Assembly: GCA_946558465.1 (NCBI GenBank)
Contig: CAMNTM010000021.1
Coordinates: 1-38,384, forward strand
Length of the DNA stretch: 38,384 bases
Source: an uncultured Lachnospiraceae bacterium
GTDB taxonomy: Bacteria > Bacillota > Clostridia > Lachnospirales > Lachnospiraceae
Reading direction: 5' to 3'
Shown here: one piece after another, positions 34,112-38,384 of the stretch
How the letters are laid out: every line of letters starts with the position of its first letter
How positions within the stretch are numbered: the first letter of the stretch is position 1
The notes under the pieces: generated by a model
The model's database searches: none
What the model was told of the DNA's origin: nothing
What the model saw: only the letters and a program-made list of their open reading frames with translations
Made by a program: the position numbers and the translations under genes

Positions 34112-34909
34112 TCAAACGTGAAGCTGCTTTTCTAATAGTTTCAAAAATCTCTTGTCATTCATCTGCTCATTTGTAATATAGATGCCATCTAAAAATAATG
34201 CATAGGTTGTAATTGGTGTTGGAGCATTTTGTGCCGCCTCTTTGTTTTGTAAATGAATCGACTTGAATTTTATAGATTTCTTTTTTGCAATATTTTCAAC
34301 TACAGGAATATATTTTGCATTAAACGGACACTGGCTGGTATAATACAAAACATATCCTGCCTCATCAATATGTGGATGTTTCGCACATTCTTTGAATTTG
34401 GGCAATAAAACATCTTCTGTAAAAGGTAAATACCACAGCTGAATACCATTATCTGCTTCATCACTAACAACAAAGCCTTTGTATTTCAGGAATTTAGGGT
34501 CAGCCAGAAATGGTTTTTTCTTTGCCGCAGATAAGATGCATAATCCTTTTTTCCCTTTGTTTCTGCTATCTTCAATACAGGTATTTAAGAGCTCCGTCGA
34601 ATAACCATGCCCTTTAAAAGAACCAGACACCCATAAACAGTCAATATACATATAACCGTCCGCGGCAATAGGATTCCATGCATTTTCAGCAGGTATATAC
34701 TCAATAAAACACTTTCCGCGCTGTTCACTTTTTAGAAAAACTAAACCATCAGCAAAACGTTCTTTCAGCCAGCTCTTTTTTGATGACACCTGAATATCAT
34801 TATTGTTTGAAATCGCACAGCATATATGTTCTTTTTCTATATTCTCGTTTGTTACTCTGATATATTCCATAAGGATACTGCCGTGGCACACGAAAAGTAT
34901 CTTAATCAT
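34112..34909 (-). CDS. GNAT/YoaP-domain protein with a foreign N-terminus
   Basis: A 265-residue protein. From Met14 (MEYIRVTNENIEKEHICCAI) it is a GNAT acetyltransferase domain, with acetyl-CoA loop WVSGSFKGHGYSTELLN, followed by a C-terminal YoaP-like domain (YTSQCPFNAKY, thioredoxin-like) from about residue 170. The role of YoaP proteins is not established. Residues 1-12 (MIKILFVCHGSI) do not belong to this family: they match the start of low-molecular-weight tyrosine phosphatases (MIKILFVCHGNI). The strong AGGAGG site lies ahead of that foreign start and none lies ahead of Met14, so the fused form is probably the one made. AT-rich compared with the fab genes. Confidence 0.8.
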   Translation of the reverse strand: MIKILFVCHGSILMEYIRVTNENIEKEHICCAISNNNDIQVSSKKSWLKERFADGLVFLKSEQRGKCFIEYIPAENAWNPIAADGYMYIDCLWVSGSFKGHGYSTELLNTCIEDSRNKGKKGLCILSAAKKKPFLADPKFLKYKGFVVSDEADNGIQLWYLPFTEDVLLPKFKECAKHPHIDEAGYVLYYTSQCPFNAKYIPVVENIAKKKSIKFKSIHLQNKEAAQNAPTPITTYALFLDGIYITNEQMNDKRFLKLLEKQLHV

Positions 34910-34938
34910 AATAAAAATTCCTCCTAAATTGCGTTGAT

Positions 34939-35032
34939 TTGCCGTGTTTTGGCACGTTTTGCGAGGTTTATTTTTTCAAAGATAATTGTTAAAAAAATCA
35001 CAGAATGAGCAAAACGGGGCAAAATGTGGCAA
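34939..35032. repeat. Imperfect inverted repeat, possible attachment or arm sites
   Basis: A stretch at 34939-34962 is repeated in inverse orientation at 35009-35032, with 19 of 24 positions matching (TTGCC, TTTTG and CGTTTTGC are conserved). It is in noncoding DNA between the phosphatase-start fusion and the DUF2971 gene. Integrase arm-binding or regulator sites are possible. Confidence 0.4.
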
Positions 35033-35048
35033 GTTGAAGCCGTCAATC

Positions 35049-35086
35049 GTAGTAAAAACGTAGTAAGAATCGGAAGTTTTTACTAC
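35049..35086. repeat. Perfect 11-bp inverted repeat downstream of the DUF2971 gene
   Basis: GTAGTAAAAAC (35049-35059) and GTTTTTACTAC (35076-35086) are exact reverse complements. A third GTAGTAA starts at 35060. It lies 24 bases past the DUF2971 stop. It lacks a T-run on the minus strand, so it is either a weak terminator or part of an integration site. Confidence 0.5.
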
Positions 35087-35109
35087 TGCATTTATTTGTC
35101 TTCTCATTT

Positions 35110-35928
35110 TTATAAATATGTATAGCCTATCCCCTTTGCATTCAGGTACGATTTCAATTCCTCTATCAATTTACTATTACATTTATCCCCAAAAATAATT
35201 TTTGAAATATTTAAGTCAAAATCTACATATGGCTTTGCGATTCCCTTATAGCCTAATCGTTCCTTAATATTCATTTCAATTGTGCCACCATTCACTTCCC
35301 CCAGGTCATATGGGCAATAAAGCATCCTTACTTCCTTCTCTTTTGTAGAATCAATATTCAAAGTTACATTATACGGATTTTTAATTACCCATGGAATAAT
35401 GGCAAATGCAAAATCACCATTGTTAATCCCTGAAATTATCATTTTGTTAAAATCAATACTTTCTTTGTCCAAATACTCTACGGGATATAAATAATCATAA
35501 TCCCCTACACTAAATTCAATGCAAATCCCATTTCCATTGGATGCATAATCTTTCCACATATAATCCTGGCACTCATATGTGAGAGAATATACATCATACA
35601 TTTGCGTAAAATAGTTAATCAGTAAATGCACATTACTGACACTTCGACCTGTTTCCATTGCAATCTTATTTACATCATAATTAATTTGAAATTCTGTTTC
35701 ATCATTTAATGTTTTATAAAAAGAGAACCATATTTTTCCTTGTTTTAATGTATCAATCTTCGTCCTTACCAGACTTGGCTCCCCGTCAAATGAAATAAAT
35801 TTATATACTTTCCCATCTTTGATTGTTTTTCTCAAATAATCTATTTTGTACGGTGTTGCTCTGTCCGGTTTATCTCTTAAATTGCCCATTAACGTGACAT
35901 ATTTCTCATAAAATCCAAATCCGTTCAT
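35110..35928 (-). CDS. DUF2971 domain protein
   Basis: A 272-residue protein of the DUF2971 family. Visible landmarks are YKFISFDGEPSL, KIWFSFYKTLNDETEFQ (family motif W/L-F-S-x-x-x-LND-x-x-E) and YMWKDYASNGNGICIEF. The family is common next to phage and mobile genes and has been suggested to act in defence, but its activity is not known. The gene is clearly more AT-rich than its neighbours, indicating transfer. It has a good AAGGAG site. It is placed between the integrase terminator and the candidate attachment region, so it may be element cargo. Confidence 0.8.
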   Translation of the reverse strand: MNGFGFYEKYVTLMGNLRDKPDRATPYKIDYLRKTIKDGKVYKFISFDGEPSLVRTKIDTLKQGKIWFSFYKTLNDETEFQINYDVNKIAMETGRSVSNVHLLINYFTQMYDVYSLTYECQDYMWKDYASNGNGICIEFSVGDYDYLYPVEYLDKESIDFNKMIISGINNGDFAFAIIPWVIKNPYNVTLNIDSTKEKEVRMLYCPYDLGEVNGGTIEMNIKERLGYKGIAKPYVDFDLNISKIIFGDKCNSKLIEELKSYLNAKGIGYTYL

Positions 35929-36004
35929 GACATCTCCTTAATTTATGCTAATTTTCTAATTATCATTCTACCATAAAACTGCCCATATTTGGAGACAAAA
36001 TTAT

Positions 36005-36032
36005 AAAAAAAACGCCCCGCCGAAGCAGAGCG
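36005..36032 (-). terminator. Terminator of the integrase gene
   Basis: On the minus strand, CGCTCTGC and GCGGGGCG (36013-36032) form an 8-bp stem with a TTCG tetraloop, followed by a run of eight T. It lies 16 bases past the integrase stop codon. Confidence 0.9.
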
Positions 36033-36047
36033 CCTTACCATCCCTTA

Positions 36048-37325
36048 TCAAATTGCACGGAACATTTTCTGCGACACAGGCTTTTCACCCTTCGCCTTTT
36101 CCAGTTCCTTCCTCGCTACCTCCAAATCTTCCATCCGCTTCAGTTCATCCGCAGCATCCTCCAATCCAAGGTGCGTGTATGTATTCAGCGTCACCCCGAT
36201 ATCGCTATGCCCCATCAGGTACTGGAGCGTCTTTGGATTCATTCCCGATTTTGCCATGTTGCTACAGTAAGTGTGGCGGCAGACATGAGGCGTGATGTTC
36301 GGCATCTGCACCCGGTAGATATCGTTGTACCTCTTGACCATATGGTTGAAACGGTGTTCCCAGTGCATCGCCACCAGCGGGTTGCAGTCCTTATCCACAA
36401 AAAGGAATCCGCTGTATCCGTCAATCACCTTTTCAAACCTCGGCGGCTCCCTGTCCTCAATGATGCCCCGGAAGCATTCGGCAACATCCTCCGTCATGGG
36501 CAGCTTTCTCGTTCCCGCATTTGTCTTCGTGGACTCAATCACCAGCTTCATGTTCGCAGTCCGCTGGAGCTGGTGGTCAATATTAAGGATTTTGTTTTCC
36601 AGGTCAACATCCCGCAAAGTCAGACCGCAAAACTCCGAAATCCGCAGCCCCGTATGGAAGAGGATATAAACCACTTCGTAATATTTGCAGTAGACATTGT
36701 CATCATGGACGAACTTGAGGAATTTCCTCATCTGGTCTTTTGTAATTGCCTCCCTTGTCACGCTGTCATTTACCACCACCGTTGCCAGTTCAAAGCCAAA
36801 TGGGTTCTTATGCAGAACATCATCATCCACCGCCATCTGAAACGCCGGCCGAAGAACTCCACGCACCGTTTTGATGGTGCTGTATCCTTTCCCGTCCTGC
36901 TGCAGTTTTATCAAAAACAGCTTTGCATCCGATGTCTTAACCTGGGAAATCTTTTTCTCACTAAAAGTTTCCTTTTTTAGAAGGTTCTGCACAAAATTGT
37001 AATTGGCAAGCGTGTTCGGCTTTACCCCTGTCTTGGTGCATAAATAACGCTCCACCAGTTCTCCGACGGTTATGTTTTTCCCCATCGGGTCTGAAAGCGT
37101 GTCGAGGTCATACCCGATCTGCTTCTCCAGCTCCCGTAACGAAAGGCATGGCTTTTTCCCCACCGGCAGCTTATCCGTCGGCTCCAGCCTCCAACTGTAG
37201 ACAAAATGCGGTTTGCCGTTTATGTGGTACTTAAACTGGTATTTTCCGTCTGCCCGGATGGATTCTCCACGGCGCAGGACACGATGCTTGGAGTCACGGC
37301 GTGTCTTTGTTCTTCCTGCTGGCAT
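36048..37325 (-). CDS. int: Tn916-family tyrosine recombinase (integrase)
   Basis: A 425-residue site-specific recombinase closely patterned on Tn916 Int. Residues about 14-70 are the arm-binding domain (VLRRGESIRADGKYQFKYH), about 85-175 the core-binding domain, and about 190-400 the catalytic domain with Arg228 (HTGLRISEF), His347 and Arg350 (HVCRH), His373 (GHSDIG) and Tyr383. All catalytic residues are present. It overlaps the excisionase-like gene by 32 bases and ends in a strong terminator. This is the typical end of an integrative conjugative element, which continues beyond the right edge of the window. Confidence 0.95.
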   Translation of the reverse strand: MPAGRTKTRRDSKHRVLRRGESIRADGKYQFKYHINGKPHFVYSWRLEPTDKLPVGKKPCLSLRELEKQIGYDLDTLSDPMGKNITVGELVERYLCTKTGVKPNTLANYNFVQNLLKKETFSEKKISQVKTSDAKLFLIKLQQDGKGYSTIKTVRGVLRPAFQMAVDDDVLHKNPFGFELATVVVNDSVTREAITKDQMRKFLKFVHDDNVYCKYYEVVYILFHTGLRISEFCGLTLRDVDLENKILNIDHQLQRTANMKLVIESTKTNAGTRKLPMTEDVAECFRGIIEDREPPRFEKVIDGYSGFLFVDKDCNPLVAMHWEHRFNHMVKRYNDIYRVQMPNITPHVCRHTYCSNMAKSGMNPKTLQYLMGHSDIGVTLNTYTHLGLEDAADELKRMEDLEVARKELEKAKGEKPVSQKMFRAI

Positions 37326-37536
37326 TCTTAAGTCCCTCCTTTATTTCCGGATTCGCCTTCAGATACTTTTCAAACTCTCCTCTGATGATCAGCCTGCGGC
37401 TGCCATAAAGAGCAATAAACCCAAGCTGCTTTCCTTCCTTTATCAATCGGTAAAACTTTCTCCTGCTGAGATCGAACAGTTCGATTGCCTCCTCCGGATT
37501 TAAAAAATCCTTTTCCGCAAGTGCCGGTTTTCTCAT
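37294..37536 (-). CDS. Excisionase-like DNA-binding protein 1
   Basis: An 80-residue MerR-like/excisionase protein: FLNPEEAIELFDLSRRKFYRLIKEG followed by the wing segment FIALYGSRRLIIRGEFEKYLK (shortened here to FIALYGSRRLIIR). It overlaps the integrase gene by 32 bases and has a GGAGGG site. Excisionases bend the attachment DNA and steer the recombinase toward excision. Two such genes lie before the integrase. Confidence 0.85.
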   Translation of the reverse strand: MRKPALAEKDFLNPEEAIELFDLSRRKFYRLIKEGKQLGFIALYGSRRLIIRGEFEKYLKANPEIKEGLKNASRKNKDTP

Positions 37537-37639
37537 TTTTCTGTTCCCTCCTGTCCTAAAATCTGCGGCCTTTCCAGGTCATGACATATATCACTCTAAA
37601 GCCCCGGAAAGTCAACTACTTGTGGCAAATAAAAAGGTT

Positions 37640-37879
37640 CTATATCGCAGAAGATTCATCAACAAACTTTTCAAATTTTGTGCGTATGATAAGATAGCGG
37701 TTCCCACTGTAGACTGCAAACCTCCCAAGGTTATCTTCGGCAAGCCGCCTCATCTTTTTTGTCCCAATGCTGAAATATTCCGCGGCTTCCTTAATGGTCA
37801 GCATATACTTTTCACTGACCGGTACGGCCACTCTTTCTCTTTCCGTAGTGATATGGCTGTTTTTCTGTTCATCTGTCAT
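37640..37879 (-). CDS. xis: Excisionase-like DNA-binding protein 2 (Tn916 Xis type)
   Basis: A 79-residue protein. From about residue 22 it matches the Tn916 Xis pattern: EKYMLTIKEAAEYFSIGTKKMRRLAEDN and NRYLIIRTKFEKFVDE (shortened here to EKYMLTIKEAAEYFSIG and NRYLIIRTKFEKFVDE). It starts with a GAGGAGG site and is 103 bases upstream of the first excisionase-like gene. It is likely the true Xis, with the other a related regulator. Confidence 0.82.
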   Translation of the reverse strand: MTDEQKNSHITTERERVAVPVSEKYMLTIKEAAEYFSIGTKKMRRLAEDNLGRFAVYSGNRYLIIRTKFEKFVDESSAI

Positions 37880-37897
37880 CTAAGCCACCTCCTCATC

Positions 37898-37985
37898 ATA
37901 CGGAGATTTGCGGACAGCTTTATACACCCTCCGGCATAAAATTTCTGCCGCCGCTGTCCCCTCACTATACGGAGATTTGGACAGC
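37898..37985. repeat. Direct repeat near the excisionase start
   Basis: ATACGGAGATTTG(CG)GACAGC occurs at 37898-37918 and, lacking two bases, at 37967-37985. The second copy is also part of a dyad with CTGTCC at 37953-37958 (inverse of GGACAG). Such repeats between divergent element genes may bind the element's regulator. Confidence 0.5.
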
Positions 37986-38029
37986 AGTCCGGCGGGGTGT
38001 TTTTGAAAAATTCTTTTAGATTTTACCTG

Positions 38030-38058
38030 TTGATAACCTGCGGATTCAGAGTTAATAT
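38030..38058 (+). promoter_or_regulatory. Promoter of the rightmost gene
   Basis: -35 TTGATA (38030-38035) and -10 TAATAT (38053-38058) with a 17-base spacer, about 30 bases ahead of the start codon at 38088. Confidence 0.6.
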
Positions 38059-38087
38059 GCACCACTGAGGAAAGGAGGGATTCTGCC

Positions 38088-38384
38088 ATGGATAAGGATT
38101 CCGTACTATACCTGCTGATGGATATGCGGGTAAACGGCGTACTGGACCGCATTCTGGAAAAGGATGAGGAATACCAGGAAATTGCCCGGAAGTCCGGAGG
38201 ATATTTAGACCGGCTGGAGGCTATGGACCTGCCAAAGGAGGCACGGGAGCTGATTGACCTGCACTCCTGCGAACAGAACGCACTCGGCGCACGGTATGGC
38301 GCCCTTGCCTATCTGCTCGGCTTTTCAGACTGCGTGGAACTGATGACAAAGCCGCTGCACCTGCCGGGCGCACAAAAGAAAACC
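38088..38384 (+). CDS. Element-encoded hypothetical protein (cut by window end)
   Basis: An open frame of 99 codons without a stop before the window end. It begins MDKDSVLYLLMDMRVNGVLD after a GGAGG site and a good promoter. The visible part is helical and acidic (EKDEEYQEIARK, LPKEARELIDLHSCEQNALG), similar in style to small DUF6809-like proteins found in gut Firmicutes mobile elements. That assignment is tentative. It is divergent from the excisionase-integrase genes. Confidence 0.65.
   Translation, partial: MDKDSVLYLLMDMRVNGVLDRILEKDEEYQEIARKSGGYLDRLEAMDLPKEARELIDLHSCEQNALGARYGALAYLLGFSDCVELMTKPLHLPGAQKKT

Noticed and set aside
36171-36980. Plus-strand frame of 269 codons opposite the integrase
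   Set aside because: Shadow of the integrase, whose catalytic residues are intact on the other strand.
37880-38152. Minus-strand frame of 90 codons at the right edge
   Set aside because: It overlaps the better supported plus-strand gene at 38088 and the direct repeats, and has no ribosome site or family pattern.

Overview
The window looks like a piece of a Firmicutes (Clostridia) chromosome, most likely a gut Lachnospiraceae-type anaerobe. The evidence is the [FeFe]-hydrogenase maturation set hydE-hydG-hydF, a YlmC/YmxH-type sporulation-associated protein, a streptococcal/clostridial-style fatty acid synthesis operon with FabK, a Tn916-family integrase module, and strong Shine-Dalgarno sites throughout. 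The species cannot be named from the sequence alone.

Layout. 1-302: noncoding DNA with two perfect inverted repeats. 303-6418 (minus): housekeeping and repair genes xth, truA, nrdR, ylmC/ymxH, a small ferredoxin, a carbamate kinase of an unusual clade, an AEC transporter, a zinc-type macrodomain ADP-ribosyl hydrolase and a DNA-deoxyinosine glycosylase. 6476-9782 (minus): a CapA-like membrane protein with a 13-residue tandem-repeat cytoplasmic tail, and a PLP aminotransferase divergent from a LysR regulator (9907-10842, plus). 11073-14813 (plus): hydE-hydG-hydF, preceded by a strong promoter and a leader with an intrinsic terminator before the start codon. 14919-16346 (plus): a CmpB-type membrane protein and a zinc-ribbon/DUF4234 protein with its own 13-residue repeats. 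16469-19388 (minus): a CopZ-like chaperone and CopA copper ATPase under a promoter with a CsoR-like operator. 19516-21554: a Crp/Fnr-type regulator divergent from a MATE exporter. 21590-23147 (minus): a PilZ protein and a sirtuin.

23252-33809 (minus) is the fatty acid synthesis region, transcribed fabH-acpP-fabK-fabD-fabG-fabF-accB-fabZ-accC-accDA (fused carboxyltransferase), followed by a MarR/FabT-like regulator and a HAD phosphatase. The promoter upstream of fabH is near-consensus and carries two FabT-like palindromes, so the regulator at the far end of the cluster probably controls the operon.

33900-38384 is accessory. It holds a possible 32-residue basic peptide, a GNAT/YoaP protein whose first 12 codons look like the start of a low-molecular-weight tyrosine phosphatase gene (a probable recombination scar), an AT-rich DUF2971 gene, a Tn916-type integrase with two excisionase-like genes, and the start of a further gene cut by the window end. 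This is probably one end of an integrative conjugative element continuing to the right.

The strongest leads are the hydE attenuator-like leader, the FabT-like circuit, the phosphatase-start fusion beside the integrase, the CsoR-like operator, and the 39-bp coding repeats in two unrelated membrane proteins.
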